Positions 1 to 10,246 of a DNA stretch of 64,000 bases are shown here, piece by piece (within the stretch, counting starts at the first letter, position 1; every line of letters starts with the position of its first letter). The notes below the pieces were generated by a model that saw nothing but the letters and a program-made list of their open reading frames with translations, did not search any database and was not told where the DNA came from. The position numbers and the translations under genes were made by a program. The DNA is from Comamonadaceae bacterium (GTDB taxonomy: Bacteria; Pseudomonadota; Gammaproteobacteria; Burkholderiales; Burkholderiaceae_C): assembly GCA_947445115.1 (NCBI GenBank), contig CANFCG010000001.1:1-64000 (forward strand), read 5' to 3'.

Positions 1-43
1 GAATAAGAAAAACTAAAAAATAAAAAATAGGAAATAAAAACGC

Positions 44-973
44 ATGGAGACACTCCTCCAACAAATCATCAACGGACTCGTGCTTGGAAGCATGTACGCG
101 CTGGTGGCACTGGGTTACACGATGGTGTACGGCATCATTAATTTGATTAACTTCGCGCATGGCGAGGTGCTGATGGTGGGTGCCCTCACCAGTTACTCAT
201 GCATCAACTTGATGCGGGACGCGATGCCGAGCGCTCCAGGCTGGCTGATTTTGCTGCTGGCTCTGCTGATTGCTTGTGTGGTTTGCGCCGCGCTCAATTT
301 TTGTATTGAAAAAATTGCTTATCGCCCGCTGCGTAATGCGCCTAAGCTGGCGCCTTTGATTACGGCCATCGGCATGAGCTTACTCTTGCAAACGCTCGCC
401 ATGGTCATTTGGAAGCCTAACCCCAAGGCCTATCCCACCATGCTGCCCAATGACCCGATTCACTTAGGCGGTGCGGTGATTACGCCCACGCAAATTTTGA
501 TTTTGGCTGTTACGGCGATTAGCTTGGCGACGCTGTCTTGGGTGGTCAATCGCACGCGTCTTGGCCGTGCGATGCGGGCGACGGCCGAGAACCCACGCGT
601 GGCGGCTCTCATGGGCGTACAGCCTGACCGAGTGATTTCAGCAACCTTCATCATTGGCGCAATTTTGGCGGCTATTGCTGGCGTGATGTGGGCGGCCAAT
701 TACGGTACGGCACAGCATGCAATGGGTTTTATGCCAGGGCTGAAAGCCTTTACGGCTGCGGTTTTTGGCGGCATTGGCAATCTTGGCGGCGCGTTGCTGG
801 GTGGCATCTTGTTAGGACTGATCGAGTCCATCGGCTCGGGCTACATTGGTCAGATGACGGGCGGTGTTTTGGGCAGCCAGTATTCCGATATTTTTGCGTT
901 TGTCGTGCTCATTGTGGTGCTGACGATTAGGCCTTCTGGTTTGCTAGGCGAACGTGTGGCGGACCGAGCATGA
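44..973 (+). CDS. livH: Branched-chain amino acid ABC transporter permease LivH
   Basis: Inner-membrane permease subunit of a high-affinity importer for leucine, isoleucine and valine (possibly other amino acids or amides). The 309-residue product is almost wholly hydrophobic, with about eight likely membrane spans. Family signatures are YTMVYGIINLINFAHGE at residues 25-41 and AVFGGIGNLGGALLGG near 235-250. The ATG follows an A-rich leader with AGGA at 29-32. Its stop overlaps the livM start in ATGA, the first of three such overlaps in livHMGF, so the four genes are almost certainly one translationally coupled operon. No periplasmic binding-protein gene is present here; it may lie upstream of the window. 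The family is sure; the exact substrate is inferred. Confidence 0.93.
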   Translation: METLLQQIINGLVLGSMYALVALGYTMVYGIINLINFAHGEVLMVGALTSYSCINLMRDAMPSAPGWLILLLALLIACVVCAALNFCIEKIAYRPLRNAPKLAPLITAIGMSLLLQTLAMVIWKPNPKAYPTMLPNDPIHLGGAVITPTQILILAVTAISLATLSWVVNRTRLGRAMRATAENPRVAALMGVQPDRVISATFIIGAILAAIAGVMWAANYGTAQHAMGFMPGLKAFTAAVFGGIGNLGGALLGGILLGLIESIGSGYIGQMTGGVLGSQYSDIFAFVVLIVVLTIRPSGLLGERVADRA

Positions 974-2046
974 AAAAAATCCTCATCATTCTTTTGCTCG
1001 CTTTGCTGCCACTGGGCTTGCAGCAAATAGGCAATTTTTGGGTGCGCACGGCGGACATGGCGCTGCTGTATGTGCTGCTCGCCATTGGTCTAAATATCGT
1101 CGTGGGCTATGCAGGCTTGCTCGATTTGGGCTACGTGGCGTTCTTTGCTGTGGGTGCGTATTTGTATGCGCTTTTAGCATCGCCGCATTTAACGGAAACT
1201 TTTGCATGGATTGCCATGATGTTTCCCGCGGGCTTGCATCTCTCGCTTTGGCTGGTGATTCCGCTTGCGGTTGTGGTGGCAGGATTTTTTGGTATCCTGC
1301 TTGGTGCTCCTACGCTCAGGCTGCGAGGTGACTATCTTGCCATCGTGACGCTTGGGTTTGGCGAAATCATCCGCGTCTTTTTGAATAATCTCGATCAACC
1401 CGCCAACATCACCAATGGCCCGAAAGGCCTTGGTCAGATTGACTCGGTGCGCTTTTTCGGTTGGGATATTGGTAAAAAACTCGACCTTGGATTCATTGAG
1501 TTTTCATCAGTCACGCTTTACTACTATTTATTTTTAACGCTCGTTATCGTGGCAATTGTGATTAGCCATCGCTTGGCCGACTCACGCGTGGGTCGTGCTT
1601 GGATGGCGATTCGGGAAGATGAAATTGCCGCCAAAGCGATGGGCATTAACACGCGCAACTTAAAGCTCTTGGCGTTTGGCATGGGAGCGACGTTTGGCGG
1701 TGTGTCGGGGGTGTTGTTCGCCTCGTTCCAAGGTTTCATTTCGCCCGAATCCTTCTCGCTGATGGAGTCTGTGATGATTGTGGCGATGGTCGTGCTGGGC
1801 GGCATCGGGCATCTGCCTGGTGTGGTACTGGGTGCGATCTTGCTAGCCGTGTTGCCAGAAGGCCTGCGTTGGTTTTCTAGCATTATGGATTTGCAGCAAG
1901 CCACGAGCGGACGCTTAGACGCCTCCATCTTGCGGCAACTGCTGATTGCGCTGGCGATGATTGGCATCATGCTGGCGCGTCCCAAAGGTTTGTGGCCAAG
2001 TCCTGAGCGCGGTAAATCGCTCGAGAGCAAAGGAGCCGCGTCATGA
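970..2046 (+). CDS. livM: Branched-chain amino acid ABC transporter permease LivM
   Basis: Second membrane permease of the Liv importer, expected to pair with LivH in the inner membrane. It has 358 residues with 8-10 hydrophobic spans. The LivM-type segment NIVVGYAGLLDLGYVAFFAV lies near residues 43-62, and VVLGGIGHLPGVVLGAI near 275-292 contributes the loop that contacts the ATPases. The C-terminal tail after the last span is short and charged. Its start overlaps livH by 4 nt (ATGA at 970-973) and its stop overlaps livG in the same way (2043-2046). No lesion or unusual feature is seen. Assignment to the family is secure; only the substrate range is open. Confidence 0.93.
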   Translation: MKKILIILLLALLPLGLQQIGNFWVRTADMALLYVLLAIGLNIVVGYAGLLDLGYVAFFAVGAYLYALLASPHLTETFAWIAMMFPAGLHLSLWLVIPLAVVVAGFFGILLGAPTLRLRGDYLAIVTLGFGEIIRVFLNNLDQPANITNGPKGLGQIDSVRFFGWDIGKKLDLGFIEFSSVTLYYYLFLTLVIVAIVISHRLADSRVGRAWMAIREDEIAAKAMGINTRNLKLLAFGMGATFGGVSGVLFASFQGFISPESFSLMESVMIVAMVVLGGIGHLPGVVLGAILLAVLPEGLRWFSSIMDLQQATSGRLDASILRQLLIALAMIGIMLARPKGLWPSPERGKSLESKGAAS

Positions 2047-2846
2047 GCGAAGTCGTCCTAAAAGTAGAGAAAGCATCCAAACGCTTTGGTGGTCTGCAAG
2101 CCTTAAATGATGTGGGCTTAGAAATTAAATCAGGCGAAGTCTACGGTTTGATTGGCCCTAACGGCGCTGGCAAGACGACATTTTTTAATGTTATTACGGG
2201 GTTGTATGAACCCGACAGTGGCCACTTCACCTTATCTGGCAAGGCCTACAGGCCATCTGCGGTGCACCGCGTAGCGCAGGCAGGCATTGCACGTACGTTC
2301 CAAAATATCCGCTTGTTTGCCGAAATGACGGCATTAGAAAACGTGATGGTGGGGCAGCATTGCCGCACTAAATCTAGCATTTGGGGAGCGATGCTTCGCA
2401 CCAGAGGCTTTAAGCGCGAGGAGCGTCAAATTGAAATCAAGGCGCACGAACTACTGGATTACGTGGGCATTGGCGAGCTGGCCGATGCAAGGGCTAAGAC
2501 ACTGAGTTATGGCGATCAACGCCGCTTGGAGATTGCTCGCGCCCTCGCCACCAATCCCAAATTGCTTGCACTAGACGAGCCTGCTGCTGGCATGAACGCG
2601 ACGGAGAAAGTGATTTTGCGTGAGTTGATTGACCGTATCCGCAAAGATGGCAAGTCGATTCTTTTAATTGAGCACGACGTGAAGCTGGTGATGGGACTGT
2701 GCGACCGCGTGACGGTACTCGATTACGGCAAGGTGATCGCTGAAGGCACGCCAGCCGTGGTTCAGCGCGATCCTAAAGTGATTGAGGCTTATCTTGGTGC
2801 TAACCACGAAGCCACTGCGAGTACTGTGAGCGGGGCTGAAAAATGA
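2043..2846 (+). CDS. livG: Branched-chain amino acid ABC transporter ATP-binding protein LivG
   Basis: Cytoplasmic ATPase that powers the Liv importer as a heterodimer with LivF. The 267-residue protein has a complete ABC domain: Walker A GPNGAGKT at residues 38-45, signature LSYGDQRRLEIARAL near 152-166, Walker B LLALDEPAAGMN just after it, and the switch histidine in LLIEHDVKLVMGL. The LSYGD form of the signature and the long insert between Walker A and signature are typical of LivG rather than LivF. The start overlaps livM by ATGA and the stop overlaps livF by ATGA. Confidence 0.94.
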   Translation: MSEVVLKVEKASKRFGGLQALNDVGLEIKSGEVYGLIGPNGAGKTTFFNVITGLYEPDSGHFTLSGKAYRPSAVHRVAQAGIARTFQNIRLFAEMTALENVMVGQHCRTKSSIWGAMLRTRGFKREERQIEIKAHELLDYVGIGELADARAKTLSYGDQRRLEIARALATNPKLLALDEPAAGMNATEKVILRELIDRIRKDGKSILLIEHDVKLVMGLCDRVTVLDYGKVIAEGTPAVVQRDPKVIEAYLGANHEATASTVSGAEK

Positions 2847-3559
2847 TGTTAAGTGTTAAAAATCTAAAAGTCGCCTACGGCGGCATCCAAGCGGTCAAGG
2901 GGATTGATTTTGAAGTTGGTGAGGGCGAACTCGTCACTTTGATTGGCTCGAATGGCGCGGGCAAAACTACGACGATGAAAGCACTAACGGGATCGCTGCC
3001 ACTGCAATCGGGCGAGATCGAATTTATGGGGCAATCCATCACAGGTCGTGGCGCTTGGGATTTGGTGGCGGAGGGCTTGGCGATGGTTCCCGAAGGGCGT
3101 GGTGTGTTTACGCGCATGACGATTTTGGAGAATTTGCAAATGGGCGCGTACAGCGTTACCCATGCGAATGCTAAACAGCAAATGGCGGATGATGTGGATC
3201 GTGCTTTTACAACGTTCCCGCGATTGAAAGAACGAATCAATCAACTCGCGGGCACGATGTCGGGCGGGGAGCAGCAAATGCTGGCGATGGCACGAGCACT
3301 GATGTCGCGTCCAAAGATGCTTTTGCTCGACGAACCTTCGATGGGTTTGTCGCCATTAATGGTGGAAAAGATTTTTGATGTGGTACGTGAAGTTCGTAGC
3401 CAAGGCGTGACTGTTTTATTGGTCGAACAAAACGCCAAACTGGCGATGCAAATTGCAGATCGGGCTTACGTGATGGAGTCAGGCTTGATCACAATGAGTG
3501 GTGCAGCAAAAGACTTGCTGGATGATTCACGAGTGCGCGCAGCTTACTTAGGCGAATGA
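2843..3559 (+). CDS. livF: Branched-chain amino acid ABC transporter ATP-binding protein LivF
   Basis: Second ATPase of the Liv importer. It has 238 residues, the usual LivF length, with Walker A GSNGAGKT at residues 35-42, signature MSGGEQQMLAMARALM, Walker B MLLLDEPSMGLSP and switch histidine replaced by the family-typical VEQNAKLAM. Two adjacent ATG codons (2843 and 2846) could start it; the first overlaps the livG stop and is preferred for coupling. This is the last gene of the operon. It ends only 5 bp from the convergent miaA stop, and I see no hairpin terminator in that gap. Confidence 0.94.
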   Translation: MMLSVKNLKVAYGGIQAVKGIDFEVGEGELVTLIGSNGAGKTTTMKALTGSLPLQSGEIEFMGQSITGRGAWDLVAEGLAMVPEGRGVFTRMTILENLQMGAYSVTHANAKQQMADDVDRAFTTFPRLKERINQLAGTMSGGEQQMLAMARALMSRPKMLLLDEPSMGLSPLMVEKIFDVVREVRSQGVTVLLVEQNAKLAMQIADRAYVMESGLITMSGAAKDLLDDSRVRAAYLGE

Positions 3560-3564
3560 CGGAT

Positions 3565-4524
3565 TTATAAATTCTCAATATGCTTTAACAGCATTGCCAA
3601 ATTGGCTGTTTCTGACGGCATCGAAATTTTCCCTTTCCAGCCACGAAGCCATGTCAGTTGGCGCTTGGCAAGCTGACGAGTCGCAGCAATGCCACGCTCG
3701 CGCATGTCAGATTCGTTGCAATCGCCATCTAAGAACCCCCACACTTGGCGGTAGCCGACGCAGCGCATGGATGGCAAATCCGCATGCAGATCTGCGTGTA
3801 ATTTTAAAGCGCGTACTTCGTCCACCAAGCCATTTGCCAGCATGGAGTCGAACCGCGCAGCAATGCGTTCGTGCAGGCTGCTCCTAGATTGAGGTTCCAT
3901 GGCAATGAGCTGGAAGGCCAATCCCGATGCGGCCTGCGGGCTACCTTTTGGTTTGAAATAGCTGGAGAGCGGTTTGCCAGTCGCACGGTACACCTCTAGC
4001 GCACGTTGAATGCGTTGGCTATCGTTGGGCGAAAGCCTTGCCGCCGTGACGGGATCATGCCGGGCAAGACTGGCGTGCAGGGCAGGCCAGCCAAGGCTTT
4101 GCGCTTCTTGGTCAATCGCGGCGCGAATGACCAAATCAGCAGTTGGAAGGTCATCAATGCCATCAATCAACGCTTTGAAGTACAGCATCGTGCCGCCAAC
4201 GAGCACAGGCTCAGCGCCGCGAGCGCGAATCTCAGCGATCAAACGAGTCGCATCTCGTGCAAACTCGCCTGCGTTGTAGCTCTCGCTGGGGTCACGAATG
4301 TTGATTAAGTGATGAGGGCAAATGGCTTGCTCGGCAAGACTGGGTTTGGCTGTGCCAATGTCCATATCTTTGTAGATGGTGGCCGAGTCCACGCAGATAA
4401 GCTCTAGACGCAAGCCACGCGCAGCTTGGCTTTGCGCGTAATCGAGTGCAAGTTTGCTTTTGCCGCTGGCCGTGGGACCTGCAATACAAATGATGGGCGA
4501 AAGGTCAGGCGGGTGTGGTTTCAC
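3565..4524 (-). CDS. miaA: tRNA dimethylallyltransferase MiaA
   Basis: Transfers a dimethylallyl group to N6 of A37 in tRNAs that read UNN codons, an anticodon-loop modification that supports reading fidelity. The 319 residues carry the P-loop GPTASGKS at 16-23, the substrate loop [17 protein letters not shown], and [17 protein letters not shown], all diagnostic for the DMATase family. The start codon is GTG (4522-4524 on the complement) and it overlaps the stop of the upstream MFS gene by 4 nt (GTGA), so translation is probably coupled. mutL-miaA proximity is common in proteobacteria; here a drug-exporter gene sits between them. Confidence 0.94.
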   Translation of the reverse strand: MKPHPPDLSPIICIAGPTASGKSKLALDYAQSQAARGLRLELICVDSATIYKDMDIGTAKPSLAEQAICPHHLINIRDPSESYNAGEFARDATRLIAEIRARGAEPVLVGGTMLYFKALIDGIDDLPTADLVIRAAIDQEAQSLGWPALHASLARHDPVTAARLSPNDSQRIQRALEVYRATGKPLSSYFKPKGSPQAASGLAFQLIAMEPQSRSSLHERIAARFDSMLANGLVDEVRALKLHADLHADLPSMRCVGYRQVWGFLDGDCNESDMRERGIAATRQLAKRQLTWLRGWKGKISMPSETANLAMLLKHIENL

Positions 4525-5708
4525 GCTGGCAGTTTCCCAAATCTAGGCACAATAAACCAAGCCACTGCGCTGACACTGATGGCAAAAAACGCCATGCCAT
4601 GCATCATGGGTGCGGCGTTGTCGACTAGATTCGCACCCAACCATAAGCTGGTCGCAAAGCCAAAAGCCATCATTAAAAAACCATTCAATGCCGATGCCAC
4701 ACCTGCTTTTTGGGGGAAGTGCGCGACTGCGCCAGTTTGTCCGCTCGACTGCATCACGCCGTGGCCGACCATAAACATGTAGAACGGCGCGAGAAGACTC
4801 GCCATTGTCTGTATACCAAAGCTAGCAAACGTCACCAGTGCAAGCCCTGGCACAAGAGTGAGCCACGTGGCGCGTTTGACGGCGCTTTGAAGGCCGTACT
4901 TCTTAAGCAAATAGCGGCAATAAAACGTACCCGAAATATAGGAGACGGGCATAAAAAACAGACACAAACCGTATTGCAATTTGGATAGCCCAAGCATTTT
5001 GATAAACACAAAAGACGAACCCGCTAAAAAATTAATCATCGAACAAAAGCTAAATGTGCTCAGCATTGAGTAGCTTAAAAAAGCAGGGTGCGACAGGATG
5101 GATAGCCAGTTTGACCACAGAGTGCGCCACTCTAAGGCATGGAGGTTTCGAACCACTAACGTTTCTTGAAACCGCGCCCGCAGCATGATCCAAAGCACCA
5201 AGCCGAACGCGCTCATTAGCACCAGCGTACTGCGCCAACCCAAATACTCTGCAGCAACGCTGCCCAGCACGGCGCTGGCCAATGCGAGGAAGCCCAAGCC
5301 TGTAAATGCTTTGCTCATCACAATCGCGCCGCGCTCGGGTGCAAACAGATCACGTAGCACCGCACGCCCCGACATCACTGCTGCACCAACGCCAACACCT
5401 TGCAATGCACGCAGCGCAATCAGCCATGTGATGCTGCTGGAAAAAGCAGTTGCTAGGCCACTTAAAGTAAATAACGCAACACCCCAAAGCAACACGGGCT
5501 TGCGCCCAAAGCGGTCACTGAGCGGCCCGAGAATCAATTGCGAGATGCCAAACGCAAGCATCATCACGGATAGGGTGAGCTGGGTTTGTCCAATCGTGGC
5601 TGATAAGTCGGCTTGAATACTTGGCAGTGCGGAGAGATACAAATCGGTTGCAATAGCTTGAATTCCAAGCAACATGGCAAGGAGTACGGTGATGAATTTT
5701 TGTGACAT
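4521..5708 (-). CDS. Bcr/CflA-type MFS multidrug exporter
   Basis: Major facilitator superfamily protein of the drug:H+ antiporter (DHA1, Bcr/CflA) group, an inner-membrane exporter. The 395 residues form about twelve hydrophobic spans. The loop 2-3 motif [16 protein letters not shown] lies near residues 61-76, and the motif C-like region [19 protein letters not shown] near 105-123 is characteristic of Bcr-like pumps. It sits between mutL (14 bp upstream) and miaA (4-nt overlap) on the same strand, so it is probably transcribed with the mismatch-repair gene. The true substrate (bicyclomycin, sulfonamides, chloramphenicol or a metabolite such as cysteine) cannot be read from sequence. Confidence 0.87.
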   Translation of the reverse strand: MSQKFITVLLAMLLGIQAIATDLYLSALPSIQADLSATIGQTQLTLSVMMLAFGISQLILGPLSDRFGRKPVLLWGVALFTLSGLATAFSSSITWLIALRALQGVGVGAAVMSGRAVLRDLFAPERGAIVMSKAFTGLGFLALASAVLGSVAAEYLGWRSTLVLMSAFGLVLWIMLRARFQETLVVRNLHALEWRTLWSNWLSILSHPAFLSYSMLSTFSFCSMINFLAGSSFVFIKMLGLSKLQYGLCLFFMPVSYISGTFYCRYLLKKYGLQSAVKRATWLTLVPGLALVTFASFGIQTMASLLAPFYMFMVGHGVMQSSGQTGAVAHFPQKAGVASALNGFLMMAFGFATSLWLGANLVDNAAPMMHGMAFFAISVSAVAWFIVPRFGKLPA

Positions 5709-5722
5709 GTAGACTTAAAAGT

Positions 5723-7534
5723 TCAACGTCCACGCATGAACAAATTGTCTAATTCTTTGATAGAAATTTGCCGCCAAGTGGGCCTGCCGTGGTTGCATTG
5801 ATCGGAGCGCTCGGTCACTTCCATTTGCCGTAAAAGCGCATTCATCTCATCAAGGTTCAGCTTGCGATTGGCACGTACTGCACCGTGGCAAGCCATACCA
5901 GATAAGAGCTCGTTACGCGCTTCCTCAACCAGTGTCTCGGCTGACTCAGCGTTATCAAACTCGGCGAGATTGGCCAGCACAGTCCGCGCGAGTGCTACTG
6001 CGTCGCCATTAAAAAGGGATGCAGGCACCGCCCGCACCGCCAGCGTTTTGGGCGAGAAGGCGCTGATCTCTAGACCAAGCTGGGCAAGGGTTTCAGCATG
6101 TGTCTCGGTGCTTGCCACTTCCTCTGGCGTGGCTGCAAACGTAGCGGGTACGAGCAGCGGTTGTGATGCAATGCGCTGCTCGGATTGATTCGCAAGCTGG
6201 TTTTTGAGTGACTCGTACACGATACGCTCGTGCGCGGCATGCATATCCACAATCACAAGTCCTTGTGCGTTTTCTGCCAGTACGTAAATGCCTTGGAGCT
6301 GCGCGATGGCGCGGCCCAGCATCCAGTCGTTTGATACCTTGGGATGTGCGTTTGTATCGGTCACTAATTGCAAAGACGAGGGCTGCGCAGATGACGGCTG
6401 CCACAGTGCCTGTGCTTCGTTAATTTGCAGCCGATTTTGCTGTGAATACTCTGGACGATAAAACGCGCCACCGTTCGAGCTGAGCTTGTCGAAGCCTTGC
6501 GCGATAAACCCTTCGACAGGCTCAGGGCGGACGAATTGAGCATCAGTTCCACTTCTGGGTGCTGCCAGCACGTTTTGTACGGCATGGTAGGCGGCGCTAT
6601 GCACATCGCGGCTATCGCGAAATCGCACTTCGATTTTGGTGGGATGCACATTCACATCGACCCGCGCAGGATCCATCGTGACGAATAGCACATAAATAGG
6701 CTGACGCGCACCATGCAGCACATCGGCAAAGGCTTGGCGCACAGCGTGTTGGATGACCTTATCACGCACATAGCGGCCGTTGACGTAGCAATACTGCTGG
6801 TCGGCGCGAGACCTTGCTACGTCTGGCGTGCCGACGAATCCTGTGATGCCCGCCATGCCTACCGTATGGTTAAGCGCTAAACATTTGCGACCTAGCTCGT
6901 CACCCAAAATTTGTGCGATCCGTTCGATTGGATTGGATGCGGCAAGCCACTGGTCATGCAGTTTGCCGTCAGACCAAATCGCAAAACTCACGTCGGGACG
7001 CGCGAGTGCATGACGGCGGGCGCTTTCCACGCAATGAGCCAGCTCCGTTGCGTCCGTCTTTAAAAATTTTCTGCGAGCCGGCGTGTTAAAGAACAGTTCA
7101 CGTACTTCGATGGTCGTGCCTGTGCTACGTGCTGCGGGTGATATTTCCCCGGTGCGCGCATCAATGCGCCATGCGTGCGGCTGGTCTGCTATTTGGCTAA
7201 TGATGGACATGTCCGACACGCTAGACACTGCCGCCAAAGCCTCGCCGCGAAAGCCCATGGTGTCCAAAGATTCGAGGTCGGTGAGCGATGCAATTTTGCT
7301 AGTCGCGTGGCGCTTGAGCGCTAGCGTCAGCTGGGCGCTAGGAATGCCCGAGCCGTTGTCCTCAACCACGATGGAGCGCACACCGCCTGCAAGCAACCGA
7401 AGCGTCACCTGCGTTGCGCCAGCATCTAGCGCATTGTCAATCAGCTCGCGCACCACTGACGCAGGGCGCTCGACGACCTCGCCAGCAGCGATTTGACTAA
7501 TTAATTCGTCGGGGAGTTCTCGTATGACAGGCAC
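5723..7534 (-). CDS. mutL: DNA mismatch repair protein MutL
   Basis: Mismatch-repair mediator that links MutS to strand incision. The 603-residue protein starts at GTG (7532-7534), the only start that gives the family N-terminus. The GHKL ATPase domain shows ELISQIAAGEVVERPASVV, DNGSGIP and TMGFRGEALAAVSS. The C-terminal domain holds a DMHAAHERIVYE motif matching DQHA(X)2E(X)4E of endonuclease-type MutL, except that Gln is Met, plus ACHGAVRANRKL and CNHGRP near the end. It is therefore probably a nicking MutL, as in bacteria lacking MutH (inference). The linker, residues about 333-355, contains an in-frame palindromic repeat encoding RPEPVEG and FDKLSSNG (see the repeat at 6472-6534). Confidence 0.95.
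   Translation of the reverse strand: MPVIRELPDELISQIAAGEVVERPASVVRELIDNALDAGATQVTLRLLAGGVRSIVVEDNGSGIPSAQLTLALKRHATSKIASLTDLESLDTMGFRGEALAAVSSVSDMSIISQIADQPHAWRIDARTGEISPAARSTGTTIEVRELFFNTPARRKFLKTDATELAHCVESARRHALARPDVSFAIWSDGKLHDQWLAASNPIERIAQILGDELGRKCLALNHTVGMAGITGFVGTPDVARSRADQQYCYVNGRYVRDKVIQHAVRQAFADVLHGARQPIYVLFVTMDPARVDVNVHPTKIEVRFRDSRDVHSAAYHAVQNVLAAPRSGTDAQFVRPEPVEGFIAQGFDKLSSNGGAFYRPEYSQQNRLQINEAQALWQPSSAQPSSLQLVTDTNAHPKVSNDWMLGRAIAQLQGIYVLAENAQGLVIVDMHAAHERIVYESLKNQLANQSEQRIASQPLLVPATFAATPEEVASTETHAETLAQLGLEISAFSPKTLAVRAVPASLFNGDAVALARTVLANLAEFDNAESAETLVEEARNELLSGMACHGAVRANRKLNLDEMNALLRQMEVTERSDQCNHGRPTWRQISIKELDNLFMRGR
6472..6534. repeat. Imperfect inverted repeat inserted in frame in mutL
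   Basis: Two arms, 6472-6497 and 6510-6534, flank a 12-nt centre. The core GAGCTTGTCGAAG pairs with CTTCGACAGGCTC at 12 of 13 positions. This matches the GAGCTTGTCGAAG/CTTCGACA(A/G)GCTCAG dispersed repeat common in intergenic DNA of many betaproteobacteria (from general knowledge). Here it is read in frame on the minus strand as FVRPEPVEGF...GFDKLSSNGG in the unstructured linker of MutL. A degenerate relative lies at 47315-47362. Confidence 0.8.
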
Positions 7535-7641
7535 AGGCTTATTGTCGCTGAGGTTGCATCAAAAACGTATCTCATAGCCATTTTTAGTTGTTGAAGGACT
7601 AGAATAAGTTAACTTTTGGCGTCGCCAACGTCTTAATAAAA

Positions 7642-8016
7642 ATGAATGCATTTAACCCTCCCCCCAACTTTCGCTATCTCGATCTAAAAACTGCCACCGA
7701 AAATTTTGGAGACGATGCCCTTCTGTCCGAGTTACTTTGTTTGTTGCATGATCGCCTTTCCGGCGATTGGGCGGCATTTGAGAAATCCTTCAATGAACAT
7801 CAAATCACCCCCGCTCTCGAAATAATCCATTCGATAAAAGGGACGGTCCCCATGTTCGCAGATAAACTAACGACAAGCTTCATCAGTCTCATGGAAGAAA
7901 AATTACGTACGAAAGGCTTGAATGATGAAGTTCAAGAGTTGTTTTTAAGTTTGCAATTGAGAATGCAGGAATTTATAGTAGAGCTTGGTCAATGGCACGC
8001 TGCTCAGGAGCCGTGA
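7642..8016 (+). CDS. Free-standing histidine phosphotransfer (Hpt) protein
   Basis: A 124-residue, all-helical protein with a single Hpt domain. The motif HSIKG at residues 63-67 matches the phospho-accepting HxxKG of Hpt domains, so His63 is the predicted phosphorylated residue. No other domain is visible. It would carry phosphate from the receiver of a hybrid kinase to a response regulator in the cytoplasm. It converges on the hybrid kinase gene, with a 13-nt overlap of the 3' ends (8004-8016); that kinase has a receiver but no Hpt of its own, which makes it the obvious partner (inference). The 107 bp between mutL and this gene holds no promoter that I can defend. Confidence 0.82.
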   Translation: MNAFNPPPNFRYLDLKTATENFGDDALLSELLCLLHDRLSGDWAAFEKSFNEHQITPALEIIHSIKGTVPMFADKLTTSFISLMEEKLRTKGLNDEVQELFLSLQLRMQEFIVELGQWHAAQEP

Positions 8017-10190
8017 AAAAGGGCTCGTCGCAAACAATTAGCGAGATTTTCCTTGGTGAACGGCTTTGTAATGAAATCATTCATTCCTGCTTTAATACAA
8101 GCGTCTCGATCTGATTTCATAGCGTTGGCTGTTAGGGCTAGGATAGGGGTCATTGCATTGGGGCCCATGCCACTACGGATGAGACGGGTGGCTTCAAAGC
8201 CATTCATCACGGGCATTTGAATATCCATCAAGATAATGGCATAGGTAGTTTGTGCCGCGGCTACTACAGCTTTCTCACCATCCTCAGCTAAATCTACGGC
8301 ATACCCTAGTTGATCCAACAAGATGAGTGCCAGCTTTTGATTAATGGGATGATCCTCCACTAATAAAATTTTTATTTTATTAGTCTCGTCAGACGAGCTT
8401 GATGAACGTGGAAGGTTAATTTCCTCATTGGGCGTGATCGTTTTAGTCACCGATTCACCTGCGATGGGATCAATCGTTAGGATTTGCTGATGTTGAGGTG
8501 CGATTGGCAGTGGTAATTCAAACCAGAAACAGCTTCCTTCGTTTAATGCACTTCTCACGCCGATAGTCCCGCCCATACCCTCTACGAGACGCTTGCATAT
8601 CACTAAGCCCAGCCCCGTGCCACCAAATTTTCGCGAGGTGGAGGCGTCGACTTGCACAAAATTGGTAAAGAGTTTGTCTATGGCATCGACAGAAATTCCA
8701 ATACCCGTGTCGTGGATTTCAAATCGTAGGCCCGTAGCTGTTGATGAGATTTTTAGAACGACTTCACCGCTACTTGTAAATTTGACCGCATTTCCGAGCA
8801 AATTGAAGAGAACTTGACGCAGACGCAGGCTATCCCCTAAATAAATCACGTCTAACTCTGTGGGGAGCTCAATTCGAAAGCCAATTTTTTTATCATCAGC
8901 CTTTAAACTTAAAACAGAAGATACAAAATTGAGTTGTAGTCCGACTGAAAACGCATGTGTTTCGAAATCCATATGACCGGCTTCAATTTTTGATAGGTCA
9001 AGGATGTCATTAATTAGCGCTAAAAGTGCTTCACCAGAAAGGGCGATGTTGCGCGCATAAAAAATTTGATCAGGCTCGAGTTTGCTATCTAATAACAAGT
9101 GGGCCATGCCCAAGACGCCATTCATGGGGGTACGGATTTCGTGCGACATATTAGCCAGGAATTGACTCTTAGCCCGATTCGCGTCCTCCGCATGCACTTT
9201 TGCACTCTCTAGATCATGTCGCAAGCGATCAGACGCCAGCATCGATTGAAGTAACTGATAGAACAAGAGCAAAGTCAGTGCACTGATAGCAAAGGCTGCT
9301 GCAAGAATGGAGGTACGAGTATTTTTATACGGCGCAAGTACATCTTCTATTGATTCGCCGACGGTAAAACTAAGCTTGTATTCTGGCAGCTTGTAGTAGC
9401 CATACACTCTATCGACGCCATCCGTTTTTGAGATACGGCGAAATGATCCCGAGAGAGGCGCATTCACTTCTAGGTAGGGCGACCCCGTGATCATCTGCCC
9501 GAAACTTAACTCGCTGTCTGGGTAACGAGACATGATTTCCCCCGAGTCCCGAATCATGGCCGCAACGCCACCTTTGGCTAAACTCATTGTTTTGGCAAAC
9601 CCTGTAAACAGGACAGGACTGACAGAGATGACGATGACGCCATTAAAGTGACTATCTTTTAATAAAGGTCTTGTGAATTGAATAGTCCACTTGCCTGATA
9701 TTTTCCCTATCAGTGGTTTACTAATAAATAGTTGATCGGCGTTGGGTGAATCTTGATGTACTTTAAAGTGTTCACGTTGACTTAAATCTGTTCGATTGGT
9801 TGGTTTGGCAAGATTTGAAAATGCCATGATGCCCTCACGATCAATAGTCACGACTTGAAACGTGATATCTTGTAAGTTTTCTTGGCTATGCTGGATCGTT
9901 TTGGCAAATGCTCGCCAATCACCCGTCCAGTGCGGCCGCGTGTCCAAAAGAGCCTCATTGAGCCGTTTAATTGTCGATTTAGAGTTCTCGGCAAGCACAC
10001 GCGCTTGCGTCACGACGCTGACCTCAGCTTTTTGTAATAAGCTTTTTTTAATGCGGTCAAGCTCATAAGAAACTGTGGCCCAAATAATCGTTAAGCATAG
10101 CAACACAACCGCCAAAATGCGCAGCCGTAGTTTGTTTTGATTGGGTGATGTATCCATATCCATGATGGATGTCGTCAAATGATTAGACAC
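8004..10190 (-). CDS. Hybrid sensor histidine kinase with Cache-like sensor and C-terminal receiver
   Basis: Membrane-bound hybrid kinase of 728 residues. Order of parts: membrane span about 23-43; extracytoplasmic double-Cache-like sensor about 45-290, including the family-like DLSQREHFK and [12 protein letters not shown]; second span about 294-316; short coiled coil; HisKA with [15 protein letters not shown] (His350); HATPase with [10 protein letters not shown] and [13 protein letters not shown]; receiver with phospho-acceptor Asp656 in [12 protein letters not shown] and switch lysine in TKPF. The start is GTG at 10188-10190, supported by AAGGGA 4 nt upstream; in-frame ATGs at 10163 and 10157 are less likely. 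It lies 56 bp downstream of the HD-GYP regulator and is probably co-transcribed. The ligand is unknown; Cache domains bind small metabolites. Confidence 0.9.
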   Translation of the reverse strand: MSNHLTTSIMDMDTSPNQNKLRLRILAVVLLCLTIIWATVSYELDRIKKSLLQKAEVSVVTQARVLAENSKSTIKRLNEALLDTRPHWTGDWRAFAKTIQHSQENLQDITFQVVTIDREGIMAFSNLAKPTNRTDLSQREHFKVHQDSPNADQLFISKPLIGKISGKWTIQFTRPLLKDSHFNGVIVISVSPVLFTGFAKTMSLAKGGVAAMIRDSGEIMSRYPDSELSFGQMITGSPYLEVNAPLSGSFRRISKTDGVDRVYGYYKLPEYKLSFTVGESIEDVLAPYKNTRTSILAAAFAISALTLLLFYQLLQSMLASDRLRHDLESAKVHAEDANRAKSQFLANMSHEIRTPMNGVLGMAHLLLDSKLEPDQIFYARNIALSGEALLALINDILDLSKIEAGHMDFETHAFSVGLQLNFVSSVLSLKADDKKIGFRIELPTELDVIYLGDSLRLRQVLFNLLGNAVKFTSSGEVVLKISSTATGLRFEIHDTGIGISVDAIDKLFTNFVQVDASTSRKFGGTGLGLVICKRLVEGMGGTIGVRSALNEGSCFWFELPLPIAPQHQQILTIDPIAGESVTKTITPNEEINLPRSSSSSDETNKIKILLVEDHPINQKLALILLDQLGYAVDLAEDGEKAVVAAAQTTYAIILMDIQMPVMNGFEATRLIRSGMGPNAMTPILALTANAMKSDRDACIKAGMNDFITKPFTKENLANCLRRALFHGS

Positions 10191-10246
10191 AAGATCCCTT
10201 TAAAAACTGTTGATCTACTTTATAAGCAAAGATGCGACTATAAAAA

